From: Sinomonas atrocyanea
Lineage (GTDB): Bacteria > Actinomycetota > Actinomycetes > Actinomycetales > Micrococcaceae
Direction of reading: 5' to 3'
DNA: 64,000 bases
Assembly (NCBI RefSeq): GCF_001577305.1
Contig: NZ_CP014518.1
Location: forward strand, 1,302,001-1,366,000
Shown here: one piece after another, positions 33,044 through 41,750 of the stretch
How the letters are laid out: the number at the start of each line of letters is the position of its first letter
Numbering within the stretch: the stretch's first letter is position 1
Made by a program: the position numbers and the translations under genes
The notes under the pieces: model-generated
What the model saw: the letters and a program-made list of their open reading frames with translations, nothing else
Told to the model about the DNA's origin: nothing
Database searches by the model: none

Positions 33044-34138
33044 ATGAACGCAACACGCAATTGGGGTCCGTCAACTTGGGTGGGTGCGTCGATAGTCGCA
33101 CTGTTGCTCCTGCTGACCTTCTTCACTCCCATCTCTTTTGTCTGGGTCTTCTTCCTTTTCGGCACCACGTTGGTGACGGCTCTCTACGCGCTCATCACGG
33201 GACGACATTCCTGGTTGCGGTTCGGGGGTCGCAAAGTGGCGGCGATCGGGGTCGCCGCGTCCATCGTCGTCGGCTTCACGTCGATGGCGGCGGCCGCCGC
33301 CACCATGCCAGTACCGGCGGCAGTCAAGGCCTCTCGGAGCGATACCGCCCCCCAGGCCACAAGCAGCGCGACCGCGTCACCCGCATTGTCACAGACAACG
33401 CAGCTCTCACCCTCGCCGACGCCAACGCCCCAGTCTTCGACCGCCGAGCCCTCTACGACGGCATCGTCCGCAGTGACCACATCGCCGTCCGCGGCGCCGC
33501 AAGTGGCCTATTCAGCCGCTGTGCGAGCTGCGGGCGGTGCGGTTCTTCCGGACAAGGCCACTACTCCTGGGGCGACCAACCCCGCGGTCACCCAATCCAC
33601 CATTGGTGCAACCATCTGCGTGACGGGCTGGACGGCACAGGTCCGGCCCCCTGAGGAGTACACCTCGAACCTCAAGGTCTCCCAGCTCGCCGGGGGATAC
33701 ACGTATAGCGGCGGCACCAATCCAGCTGACTACGAGGAAGATCACCTGATTCCGCTCGAATTGGGTGGCGCTCCGTCTGACATCCACAATCTCTGGCCAG
33801 AGCCGTCCAACCTCACCTCAGGAGGAGCCAAGTCGAAGGACGAGCTTGAGAACAAGCTCCACGAACTCGTATGTGCCGGAACTCTGGGGCTCGGGACGGC
33901 CCAACAGGCCATCGCCTCTGACTGGTGGGCCGCCTACGGCACCTACGTCGTGGCTCCGGCAGCGCCAGCGCCGGCTGCTCCGGCCCCGGCAGTACCCGCC
34001 CCTGCGGCTCCGGTTCCTGCCCCAGCTGGAGGGCCGGCGGGAGCCACCGCACTGTGCGTAGACGGCACATACTCGTATTCGGCGCACCATAGCGGAACGT
34101 GTTCGCACCACCATGGAGTCGCGGTCTGGTACAAGTAG
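33044..34138 (+). CDS. Membrane-anchored/exported HNH-like nuclease with C-terminal DUF3761
   Basis: 364 residues from ATG 33044 after GGGGGAG. Two N-terminal membrane segments, a Ser/Thr/Pro-rich linker, then an HNH-like core (YEEDHLIPLELGGAPSDIHNLWPEP, with D-H and N in the beta-beta-alpha metal positions), a Pro/Ala stalk and DUF3761 (CVDGTYSYSAHHSGTCSHHHG). The membrane-plus-linker layout matches the protein at 14425, and the DUF3761 end is shared with it at the DNA level. The nuclease would act outside the cytoplasm, on incoming or environmental DNA. Confidence 0.78.
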   Translation: MNATRNWGPSTWVGASIVALLLLLTFFTPISFVWVFFLFGTTLVTALYALITGRHSWLRFGGRKVAAIGVAASIVVGFTSMAAAAATMPVPAAVKASRSDTAPQATSSATASPALSQTTQLSPSPTPTPQSSTAEPSTTASSAVTTSPSAAPQVAYSAAVRAAGGAVLPDKATTPGATNPAVTQSTIGATICVTGWTAQVRPPEEYTSNLKVSQLAGGYTYSGGTNPADYEEDHLIPLELGGAPSDIHNLWPEPSNLTSGGAKSKDELENKLHELVCAGTLGLGTAQQAIASDWWAAYGTYVVAPAAPAPAAPAPAVPAPAAPVPAPAGGPAGATALCVDGTYSYSAHHSGTCSHHHGVAVWYK

Positions 34139-34147
34139 CTCCGCGGC
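34033..34147 (+). repeat. DUF3761-coding 3' end shared with 15270-15383
   Basis: Partner of the repeat at 15270; similarity continues eight bases beyond the stop codon (CTCCGCGG). Confidence 0.85.
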
Positions 34148-34333
34148 CTACGCGGTCGAGGCCAAGACATTGAATCGTTAGACGCGGGAACAGGCCGTCC
34201 CCAGGGAAGGGTGCGGCGATCGCCTCCCCCCGGGCTCAGGATTGGCTCAGGAGATCGTGAGAAACCGGAGCTGAGGGAGCACTGCCCAGCACAATGGGGG
34301 CGAAGACTCACTCACATCCCGGGGGAACACTCA

Positions 34334-35263
34334 ATGCCGCACCTGCACCGCCCGCACCCAGCCACCGCCAAGCGCCCGCTCGCCCTCTCCGCCTTCCTGG
34401 CAGCCTCACTCGCTGTGGCGAGCAGCGCTGGGGCGACGGCCGCGCCCGCCCAGGCGGCCGGCGTCGTGCCTCAGACCACGACGACCACCACCTACGCCGC
34501 CCCGAACCCGGAGCCGGTCTACGGCACCGAAGCGGCCGCCCTCCTCGAGACCATCCCGGTCAAGGGCCGCGCCCCCAAGACGGGCTACGACCGCTCCCAG
34601 TTCGGCTCGGCCTGGCTCGACGTGGACGGGAACGGCTGCGATACCCGCAACGACATGCTCAACCGCGACCTGACGGACATCGCCTACGTCACCTCCGTCC
34701 CCTGCACGGTCGCCTCCGGCACCCTCGCCGACCCCTACACCGCCACCAGCATCGCGTTCCTCCGCGGGATGGGCACGAGCGACGCCGTGCAGATCGACCA
34801 CGTCGTCGCCCTCTCCGACGCTTGGCAGAAGGGCGCCCAGCAGCTCACCTATGAGCAGCGCGTGGCCCTGGCCAACGACCCGCTGAACCTCCAGTCCACC
34901 GACGGGCCCACCAACGAGCAGAAGGGCGACGGCGACGCCGCCACCTGGCTGCCGCCGAACAGCGCCTTCCGCTGCGCGTACGTCGCCCGCCAGGTCTCCG
35001 TGAAGGCCACCTACAGCCTGTGGGTCACGCAAGCCGAGCACGATGCCATCGCCGGCATCCTCGCCCAGTGCCCCGGGCAGCTGGCCCCCACGGACCAGCC
35101 CGATCCGTCCGCGCCGCAGGCCCCCGCCCCGGCGCCGGCGCTGCCCACCGTCACGCCCGGCTCCTACTGCAGCACGGCGGGTGCCCAGGGCGTGAGCTCC
35201 ACCGGCGTGCTCTACACCTGCAAGACCTCGGCCACGGACACGCGGCTGCGCTGGCGGCAGTAG
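34334..35263 (+). CDS. Secreted HNH endonuclease (DUF1524/GmrSD-C-like)
   Basis: 309 residues from ATG 34334. Signal peptide with basic start, hydrophobic core (LALSAFLAASLAVASSAGATAA) and probable cleavage after AQAA. The nuclease domain runs from residue 60: GYDRSQFGSAWLDVDGNGCDTRNDML...VQIDHVVALSDAWQKGAQ...ANDPLNLQSTDGPTNEQKGDGDAATWLPPN, the D-H-V...N...K pattern of secreted actinobacterial HNH enzymes. A Pro-rich linker leads to a Cys-containing C-terminal module (YCSTAGAQG...YTCK...RWR). It would degrade extracellular nucleic acid. The signal-peptide DNA is partly duplicated at 15398-15443. Confidence 0.88.
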   Translation: MPHLHRPHPATAKRPLALSAFLAASLAVASSAGATAAPAQAAGVVPQTTTTTTYAAPNPEPVYGTEAAALLETIPVKGRAPKTGYDRSQFGSAWLDVDGNGCDTRNDMLNRDLTDIAYVTSVPCTVASGTLADPYTATSIAFLRGMGTSDAVQIDHVVALSDAWQKGAQQLTYEQRVALANDPLNLQSTDGPTNEQKGDGDAATWLPPNSAFRCAYVARQVSVKATYSLWVTQAEHDAIAGILAQCPGQLAPTDQPDPSAPQAPAPAPALPTVTPGSYCSTAGAQGVSSTGVLYTCKTSATDTRLRWRQ

Positions 35264-35289
35264 CCGGCACGTAGCACGGGCGGGCTACG

Positions 35290-36129
35290 TCACGCCCGCG
35301 GCGAGAACATCGGTGGCTCGGGCGAGGAGAACACGCCGCCGATGCAGCGCCGGTCCCACTCCGAGCCCTGGGCGGCCCCGGCCGCGTCGGCCGGCAGCTC
35401 GCCGGCGTAGGCCTCGGCGTCGTCCTCGGGGAAGAAGCCGATGGCCCGGCCGCCGTCGGGGGAGAGGTAGCCGCGGGTGTTGCGGGAGACGCCCCACACG
35501 ATCCGGAAGCCCTTCGCCGCCTCGGAGAGGGCGGCCTCGAACAGGCGCCCGGCGTCGGCGGGGGAGAGCCAGGTGCTGAGCATGCGCTCGTTCTCGGGCC
35601 TGGCGAACCTCGAGGCGATCCGCAGGCACACCACGTCCAGGCCGTGCCGGTCCGCGTAGAGGCTCCCGAGCGCCTCGACCGCGGCCTTGGACACCCCGTA
35701 GAAGGTGTTCGGGCGGACGGGGACGTCGTCTGGCAGCAGGTCGCCCTCCGCGGGCACCGGTGTGTAGCCGGTGGCGTGGATCGAGCTCGCGAGCACCGCC
35801 TTGGGCACGTCGGCCGCGCGCGCCGCCTCGAGCACCGCCTGGGTGCCGTCGATGTTGGTCCGGGAGATCTCCTCCCAGCTCGCCTCGAGGGGGATGCCGG
35901 CGAGGTGGACGACGGCGGCGCAGCCGGCGAACGCTTCCCGCAGCCGGTCGGCGTCGTGGATCGAGCCGATGACCCACTCGCAGCCCATCGGGTCGGCCGG
36001 CTCGGCCTGGTCGAGGCAGACCAGCTCGTACCCGCAGCGGCGCAGGTGGGGGATGATGTCGCGCGCGAGGCTCCCGGCGGCGCCGGTGAGGGCGATGCGC
36101 CCGCGGCGTGCGGGCTGGGGTTCGGTCAT
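35290..36129 (-). CDS. NAD-dependent epimerase/dehydratase, uronate dehydrogenase-like
   Basis: 279 residues from ATG 36129. SDR fold with GAAGSLARDI nucleotide motif, VVHLAGIPLEASWEEISRTNIDGTQAVLEAA, ASSIHATGYTP and catalytic YGVSK. The later RIASRFARPENERMLSTWLSPADAGRLFEAAL and IVWGVSRNTRGYLS match uronate dehydrogenases, which oxidise glucuronate/galacturonate to aldaro-lactones. No aldarate pathway genes are adjacent, so it appears to act alone here. Confidence 0.75.
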   Translation of the reverse strand: MTEPQPARRGRIALTGAAGSLARDIIPHLRRCGYELVCLDQAEPADPMGCEWVIGSIHDADRLREAFAGCAAVVHLAGIPLEASWEEISRTNIDGTQAVLEAARAADVPKAVLASSIHATGYTPVPAEGDLLPDDVPVRPNTFYGVSKAAVEALGSLYADRHGLDVVCLRIASRFARPENERMLSTWLSPADAGRLFEAALSEAAKGFRIVWGVSRNTRGYLSPDGGRAIGFFPEDDAEAYAGELPADAAGAAQGSEWDRRCIGGVFSSPEPPMFSPRA

Positions 36130-36201
36130 CGGGTCGGGGCTCCTTTCGCCACGGGCCAGTCTGCCAGTGGCCCGCGGAGTCCCGCGGGAGGCGGAGCGCG
36201 C

Positions 36202-37032
36202 CTACGCCGCCTGCGCGAGGAACCGGCGGAAGGCGGAGAGGATCACCTCCGAGGGCCGGTGCAGGGCGCCGTGGCCGGCCCGCGGGACCACGAGGCTGGT
36301 GCTGCCCGGGAGGGCCGCGGCGACGCCGGCGGCGATGGTGCGGAAGTAGCCGGGGCTGTGGGCGCCGGCCAGGAGCAGGAGGGGGACCGCGATGCCGGCG
36401 TACCGCTCGGCGGTCTCGCGGCTGCCGTCCAGCAGCGCGAGCTCGTGCGCCAGGGAGGGCACCATCTCCCTCCAGGCGTGCCCGTCCCTGGTCAGGTGGG
36501 CGACGCTCCACACGAGCGCCCGCGCGGCCGGGTCGGGCAGCGGCACCCTCGCCATCACGGGGTCGATCTCCCGGGAGAAGACCACGACGGCGCCCACGTG
36601 GTCGCCCCTCGCGGCCGCGGCGGTGAGGGCGGGGAGCATGCTGGTCGGCAGGCACCCGCCGACGTTGACGGCCGGGTCGTAGACCGCCACCCGGCTCACC
36701 GGCAGCCGCAGCGCCGCCTCGAGCGCGATGCCCCCGCCGAAGCTGTGGCCCAGGACCACCGAGCTGCCCGTTGCGTCGAGGACCGCCTGGAGGTCCGCCA
36801 GCTCGGTCTCCATCGAGTAGTCGGCCGGCTGCGGGCCGGAGCCGCCGCGGCCCCGGCGGTCGTACAGGTGGATCGGGAGGGTCGCCGAGAGGCCCCGGGC
36901 GAACCTCGCGTAGGCGGCGGTGCGGATCAGGCTGCCCCCGGCGAGGACCGCGCCTGGCCCGCTGCCGTAGCTGTAGAGGCGCAGGGAGCCGCCGTCTGCG
37001 GTTCTGATCGAACGGATCTGGACGGCGACCAC
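36202..37032 (-). CDS. Alpha/beta hydrolase
   Basis: 276 residues from GTG 37032 (GGAAGAAG upstream). LYDRRGRGGSGPQPADYSMETELADLQAVLDATGSSVVLGHSFGGGIAL shows the nucleophile elbow G-H-S-F-G, with the acid and histidine in the C-terminal third (AGAHSPGYFRTI; RAGHGALHRPSEVILSAFRRFL). Substrate unknown. The long open frame running upstream to 37638 lies over the DinB gene and was rejected. Confidence 0.85.
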   Translation of the reverse strand: MVAVQIRSIRTADGGSLRLYSYGSGPGAVLAGGSLIRTAAYARFARGLSATLPIHLYDRRGRGGSGPQPADYSMETELADLQAVLDATGSSVVLGHSFGGGIALEAALRLPVSRVAVYDPAVNVGGCLPTSMLPALTAAAARGDHVGAVVVFSREIDPVMARVPLPDPAARALVWSVAHLTRDGHAWREMVPSLAHELALLDGSRETAERYAGIAVPLLLLAGAHSPGYFRTIAAGVAAALPGSTSLVVPRAGHGALHRPSEVILSAFRRFLAQAA

Positions 37033-37109
37033 GGCGGGCTTCTTCCTCGATGAGTGCGCTCCCAGCCGCGACGATGTGGGGACATGGTAGGCCCGGACAG
37101 GCCTCGCCG

Positions 37110-38183
37110 TCACCAGCCCGCGCGGGTGGGCGTGTGCCCCTCCCTGGCATCCTCGGGCATCGCCAGCTCCGCCCGCAGGCCGAGGAGCCGGATCGGGCGC
37201 CCGGGCTCGATCGAGGCCGCGAGCTCGAGGGCGCGGGCGACGACCTCCCCAGGGTCCGAGGTCTCGGGGATCTTGCCCCCGTGCGTCGTCGTGTCGAACG
37301 GGGCATACCGGACCTTCAGGGTGAGCCCCACCACCGGCCGCCCCTCGGCCGCGACGTCCTCCAGGACGCGCGCCGCCAGCTCCCGCACGGCCGCGTCCAC
37401 CTGCACCAGGTCGGTCAGGTCGCGCTGGAAGGTCGTCTCGCGGCTGTGCCCGCGCGCCACCCAGGGCGTGCTGTCCACCACGCTCGAGCCGTCCCCGCGC
37501 CCCAGCTGCGCGTACCACGGGCCCATCTTGGGGCCGAACTCGGGGACCAGGTCCTGGGGATCGGCGGCGGCCAGCTCGGCGACGGTCCGGATGCCGAGGG
37601 TGGCCAGCCGGGCCGAGACCCTGGAGCCGACGCCCCACAGCTCCCTGGTGGGCCTGCCGCCCATGACCTCGAGCCAGTTTCCGGCGGTGAGCCGGAAGAC
37701 GCCGGCCGGCTTGCCGAAGCCGGTGGCCACCTTGGCCCGGACCAGGGTGTCGCCGATCCCCACGCTGCAGTGCAGCCGCGTCCGCTCCAGGACGGCGGCC
37801 TGCAAGGATCGCGCGTAGGCCTCCGGATCGTCGGTCTCGACGCCCACGAAGGCCTCGTCCCAGCCCAGCACCTGCACGGTCGCTCCGGGCTGGGCGCGCA
37901 GGGTGGCCATCACGGCGTCGGACGCCTCGAGGTAGGCCTCCCGGTCCACCGGGAGGAAGACGGCGTCAGGCACCTTCCGCGCGGCGATCCGCAGCGGCAT
38001 GCCGGAGCGCACCCCGTAGACCCGGGCCTCGTAGGACGCGGTCGAGACCACGGCGCGCTCCGTCGGGTCCCCCCGGCCGCCCACGATGACGGGCCTGCCC
38101 GCGAGCTCGGGCCTGCGCAGCACCTCGACCGCTGCGAGGAACTGGTCGAGGTCCACGTGCAGCACCCACGGGTTCTGGCTCAC
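37110..38183 (-). CDS. dinB: DNA polymerase IV (Y-family)
   Basis: 357 residues from GTG 38183. Y-family catalytic motifs are present: HVDLDQFLAAVE at the N-terminus and GWDEAFVGVE, where the common S-x-D-E is W-D-E. Then SVGIGDTLVRAKVATGFGKPAGVF, the helix-hairpin-helix GVGSRVSARLATLGIRTVAELAAAD, and the little-finger domain. It performs error-prone bypass of DNA damage. The length is normal; the beta-clamp motif at the C-terminus is not obvious. The next gene's terminator hairpin lies 39 bp upstream. Confidence 0.92.
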   Translation of the reverse strand: MSQNPWVLHVDLDQFLAAVEVLRRPELAGRPVIVGGRGDPTERAVVSTASYEARVYGVRSGMPLRIAARKVPDAVFLPVDREAYLEASDAVMATLRAQPGATVQVLGWDEAFVGVETDDPEAYARSLQAAVLERTRLHCSVGIGDTLVRAKVATGFGKPAGVFRLTAGNWLEVMGGRPTRELWGVGSRVSARLATLGIRTVAELAAADPQDLVPEFGPKMGPWYAQLGRGDGSSVVDSTPWVARGHSRETTFQRDLTDLVQVDAAVRELAARVLEDVAAEGRPVVGLTLKVRYAPFDTTTHGGKIPETSDPGEVVARALELAASIEPGRPIRLLGLRAELAMPEDAREGHTPTRAGW

Positions 38184-38221
38184 CCCCTCAGTGTGCCCTC
38201 CTGGAGCGCCCGGGCGGAGCA

Positions 38222-38257
38222 GGCCGACGACGGCGGCTCGGCCCGCCGTCGTCGGCC
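38222..38257. terminator. Perfect hairpin (15-bp stem, 6-nt loop), dispersed-hairpin copy
   Basis: Arms 38222-38236 and 38243-38257 with core CCGACGACGGCGG. It follows the GH13 gene stop (minus strand) by four bases. Confidence 0.8.
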
Positions 38258-38261
38258 CACC

Positions 38262-39950
38262 TCAGACCCGCACCCAGGCGGTCGCCTCGCCGGGCAGCTT
38301 GCCGCCCTCGACGGGGGCGCTGGCCAGGAGCACCTCGCCCTCGGGCAGCTCGACGGGCGCCTCGCCGAAGTTGGCCACGACGTGCCAGCCGCCCGGGCGG
38401 GCGAAGTGCAGGACGTCGCCGGACGAGGCCTGCCAGTCGAGCTCCTCGGCCCCCTGCAGCCGGTGGCGCAGCGCCAGCGCCCGCCGGTAGAAGGCGAGGG
38501 TGGAGCCGGCGTCGGCGGTCTGGACGCTCGCGGCGTAGTCCCGGAACCAGGCCGGCTGGAGGAGATGGGAGCCGTCGGCGCCGAAGCCGAACGAGGTGCC
38601 GGTGGGCTCCCACGGGAGGGGGACGCGGCAGCCGTCGCGGCCCACCTCGTTGGCCCCGTTGCGGAAGTAGATGGGGTCCTGGCGGTCCGCGGCCGGGATC
38701 TGCCCCACCTCCGGCAGGCCGAGCTCCTCGCCCTGGTACAGGTAGGCCGAGCCGGGCAGGGCGAGCATGAGCAGCGTCGCCGCCTTCGCCCGGCGCAGGC
38801 CCCGCTCGGCGTCGACCTCGCCCGGGTCGCCGCCGGCGAGCAGCCAGTCGAGGCCGTCGGTGCCCAGCCCGCGGCGGCCGGTCCCGTTGGGCAGGCCGTA
38901 GCGGGTGGCGTGCCGCACCACGTCGTGGTTCGAGAAGACCCACGTCGAGGACGCGCCGGACGCCGCGGCCAGCGCCAGGTTGTTCTCGATGACGGTGCGG
39001 AACTGGCCCGGGTTGAAGTCGGCCTTGAGCAGGTCGAAGTTGAACGCCTGGCCGAGGCCCTCGGCGGAGGCGTACCGGGGGACGCGGTGCGGCGCGACCC
39101 AGACCTCGGCCACCGCCATGCGCGGCGGGGTGTACTCGTTGAACACCTTGCGCCACTCCGCGTACACGGTGTGGACCTCGTCCCGGTCCCAGAGCGGGTG
39201 CTCGCCCCCGCGCAGGACCTCGTCCGGGTCCGTGGTCCACAGCCCGTTCTGCGCCGCGGCCATATCCTTCTTCAGCCCGTGCGCCACGTCCACGCGGAAG
39301 CCGTCGACGCCGCGGTCGGACCAGAACCGCAGGGTCGTCAGGAAGTCCTCGTGCACCTTCGGGTTGTCCCAGTTGAGGTCCGGCTGCTCCTTGGCGAACA
39401 GGTGGAAGTACCACTGCCCAGGGCTCCCGTCCGGCTCGGTGACGCGCTCCCACGCGCTGCCGCCGAAGAGGGACTGCAGCCCGTCCGGCGGGAGGGCGCC
39501 GTCCGGCCCCCGCCCGTCCCGGAAGATGTACCGGCCGCGCGCGGGGGAGTCCTTCGGGGCGGCGAGGGCCTCGGTGAACCAGGCGTGCCGGTCCGAGGTG
39601 TGGTTCGGGACGATGTCCACGATGACCCGGATCCCCGCCGCGTGCAGGGCCGCGGTCATCCGGTCGAAGTTGGACAGGGTGCCGATGCGCGGGTCCACGT
39701 CGCGGTAGTCGTCCACGTCGTAGCCGCCGTCGGCGAGCGCCGAGGGGTAGAACGGGCTCAGCCAGACGGCGTCGATCCCGAGCTCGGCCAGGTAGGGGAT
39801 CCGGGAGGTGATGCCGTTGAGGTCGCCGATCCCGTCGCCGTTGGAGTCGGCGAAGCTGCGCGGGTAGATCTGGTAGACGGCGGCCTGCCGCCACCAGTCG
39901 GCGTCCGCGCCGGCGAGCGGCCCGGCGTCGAGGGGCTGGGTCTCTGTCAT
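38262..39950 (-). CDS. GH13 alpha-glucosidase / oligo-1,6-glucosidase-like
   Basis: 562 residues from ATG 39950, with GAAGGA six bases upstream. GH13 regions: YQIYPRSFADSNGDGIGDLNGI, DIVPNHTSD, catalytic nucleophile in GFRVDVAHG, acid/base in MAVAEVWV and transition-state stabiliser in FSNHD. The calcium-type NGDGIGD loop is present. Cytoplasmic enzyme hydrolysing alpha-glucosides delivered by the ABC importer encoded just upstream (34-bp gap). Expressed with that transporter under the LacI regulator. Confidence 0.92.
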   Translation of the reverse strand: MTETQPLDAGPLAGADADWWRQAAVYQIYPRSFADSNGDGIGDLNGITSRIPYLAELGIDAVWLSPFYPSALADGGYDVDDYRDVDPRIGTLSNFDRMTAALHAAGIRVIVDIVPNHTSDRHAWFTEALAAPKDSPARGRYIFRDGRGPDGALPPDGLQSLFGGSAWERVTEPDGSPGQWYFHLFAKEQPDLNWDNPKVHEDFLTTLRFWSDRGVDGFRVDVAHGLKKDMAAAQNGLWTTDPDEVLRGGEHPLWDRDEVHTVYAEWRKVFNEYTPPRMAVAEVWVAPHRVPRYASAEGLGQAFNFDLLKADFNPGQFRTVIENNLALAAASGASSTWVFSNHDVVRHATRYGLPNGTGRRGLGTDGLDWLLAGGDPGEVDAERGLRRAKAATLLMLALPGSAYLYQGEELGLPEVGQIPAADRQDPIYFRNGANEVGRDGCRVPLPWEPTGTSFGFGADGSHLLQPAWFRDYAASVQTADAGSTLAFYRRALALRHRLQGAEELDWQASSGDVLHFARPGGWHVVANFGEAPVELPEGEVLLASAPVEGGKLPGEATAWVRV

Positions 39951-39984
39951 GGGTCCTTCAGTGTGGGGTGGGGCGGGCTGGAGG

Positions 39985-40809
39985 TCAGCCCTTGACGGTG
40001 CCAGCAATCATGGCCTTGATGAAGTGGCGCTGGAAGAGCAGGAACACGATGATCGTCGGCGCCATGATCAGCAGGGAGCCGGCGTTCAGCAGGACCACGT
40101 CGGTCGAGTGCAGGCCCACGAAGTTCTGCAGCGCTCCTGCCATGGTGCGCTGGCTGGGATCGTCGACCAGCACGATCGCCTCGAGGAACGTGTTCCAGGT
40201 CCAGAGGAACAGCAGCAGGCACAGCGAGGAGACGGCCGGGACGGCGAGGGGCGCCTGGATCCGCAGGAAGCTCTGCCAGGCCCCGGCGCCGTCGATCGAG
40301 GCGGCCTCGCCGAGCTCCTTGGGCATGGTGAGGAAGTGCGCCCGCATCCAGAAGACGGCGAAGGGCATGAACTCGCCGATCAGCACGAGGGTGAGGCCCA
40401 GCCGGCTGTTGAGCAGCCCCATGTCCCGCAGCTGGTAGTAGAGCGGGACGATCGTCGCCTCGCGCGGGAGGGTCAGCCCGAGCAGGAGCAGGACGAAGAA
40501 GACCGCACCGCCGGGGACCTTGAGCTGGCCGAGGCCGTAGCCGGCCATGGTGGCGATCAGGGCCGCGGCGGGGACCACGCCGGCGACGAGGAGGAGGCTC
40601 GAGAGGAGCAGGGGCGTGATGTTGGCGACGTTCCAGGCGTCGATGAAGTTGTGCCACTGCGGGTCCGCGGGCCACTCGATCCCGACTGGGACGGTCCCCT
40701 GCCGGTGCAGCGCCGCGGTGAGCATGCTCGCGAGCGGGACGATGGAGAAGAGCATGGCGGCCAGGAGCAGGACCAGGCCCGGGAGCCGTTCCTTCAGTGG
40801 TGCCCTCAT
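39985..40809 (-). CDS. ABC sugar transporter permease (MalG/AraQ type)
   Basis: 274 residues, six membrane segments, and the EAA-loop motif GEAASIDGAGAWQSFLRIQAPLAVPA that contacts the ATPase. The C-terminus ends HFIKAMIAGTVKG, typical of MalG-type permeases. The gap to the partner permease is two bases. No ATP-binding subunit is encoded here, so a shared MsiK-type ATPase elsewhere is expected. Confidence 0.93.
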   Translation of the reverse strand: MRAPLKERLPGLVLLLAAMLFSIVPLASMLTAALHRQGTVPVGIEWPADPQWHNFIDAWNVANITPLLLSSLLLVAGVVPAAALIATMAGYGLGQLKVPGGAVFFVLLLLGLTLPREATIVPLYYQLRDMGLLNSRLGLTLVLIGEFMPFAVFWMRAHFLTMPKELGEAASIDGAGAWQSFLRIQAPLAVPAVSSLCLLLFLWTWNTFLEAIVLVDDPSQRTMAGALQNFVGLHSTDVVLLNAGSLLIMAPTIIVFLLFQRHFIKAMIAGTVKG

Positions 40810-40811
40810 GG

Positions 40812-41750
40812 TCAGTCCTCCGTCCTGAAGAGCCGCTGGAGAGGCAGGACCACGGCCAGGATCAGGACCGTCAGCACGAGTGCGAGGGCCGAGGCCAGGC
40901 CGACCTGCGCTTCGGTGAAGCCGAGCTGGTACACGAGCACGCCCGGGACCATCGTGGAGTAGCCCGGACCGCCCTGGGTGGACATGAAGATGATGTCGAA
41001 GCTGGCCAGGGCCGAGATGATCGTCACCGTGATGCAGACCCCGAGCTCCTGCTTGAGCCCCGGGAGGGTCACGGAGAGGAGGGTCCGCACGAACCCGGCC
41101 CCGTCCAGGCGCGCGGCCTCGTAGATGGAGGCGTCGATCTTCCCGATCCCGGACAGGAGCAGGATCATGCAGAAGCCCAGGTTGATCCAGGTCCCGATGA
41201 TCCCCACCGCCGGCAGCGACCAGGTGAAGTCGCCGAGCCACGCGCGGGCGAGGCCGCCCAGGCCCACCGCGGAGAGGACCTGGTTGGCGGTCCCGCTCGA
41301 GGAGAACATCCAGACCCAGGCGATCGCCGCGGCCGCGCCGGGGATGATCTGCGGCAGGAAAAGGACCGTTCGGGCCAGCGTGCCGAAGGCCTTGGCCCGG
41401 ATCTCACGCAGGAGCGCCGCCATGAGCAGGCCCCCGGCCACGGGCAGGACGGTGAAGAAGAGGATGAGGAAGAACGCGTGCGCGATGCCGGAGAGCAGGT
41501 GCGGGTCGGTGAGGACGCGGACGTAGTTGCCGACGCCGACGAAGGTCGCCACCGTGATCCCGTTCCACCGGTAGAACGAGTACTGGATCGCGGCCGTGAG
41601 CGGCTTGAGCACGAACACGCTGTAGAAGACGAGGGCGGGGAGGACGAACAGCCATCCGCCCCAGCGCCGGAGCGGGCGCCGCGGCCTGCGGGACGGGGCC
41701 GCGGCGGCCCCCGGGCGGGTCTCGGGGGCCGCGGTGCGGAGGGCGGTCAC
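40812..41750 (-). CDS. ABC sugar transporter permease (MalF type)
   Basis: 312 residues from GTG 41750, overlapping the binding-protein stop (GTGA). Six membrane segments, with the EAA motif YEAARLDGAGFVRTLLSVTLPGLKQEL. Pairs with the downstream permease to form the membrane channel. Confidence 0.93.
   Translation of the reverse strand: MTALRTAAPETRPGAAAAPSRRPRRPLRRWGGWLFVLPALVFYSVFVLKPLTAAIQYSFYRWNGITVATFVGVGNYVRVLTDPHLLSGIAHAFFLILFFTVLPVAGGLLMAALLREIRAKAFGTLARTVLFLPQIIPGAAAAIAWVWMFSSSGTANQVLSAVGLGGLARAWLGDFTWSLPAVGIIGTWINLGFCMILLLSGIGKIDASIYEAARLDGAGFVRTLLSVTLPGLKQELGVCITVTIISALASFDIIFMSTQGGPGYSTMVPGVLVYQLGFTEAQVGLASALALVLTVLILAVVLPLQRLFRTED

Noticed and set aside
5000..35000. Prophage or integrative element with a tRNA attachment site
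   Set aside because: No integrase, excisionase, structural phage gene, relaxase or tRNA gene could be found; the repeat scars are in protein genes.
37050..39995. Very long plus-strand open frame (about 980 codons)
   Set aside because: It lies over dinB and the GH13 gene in the opposite strand; the translation is Gly/Arg/Pro/Val-rich shadow typical of high-GC DNA.
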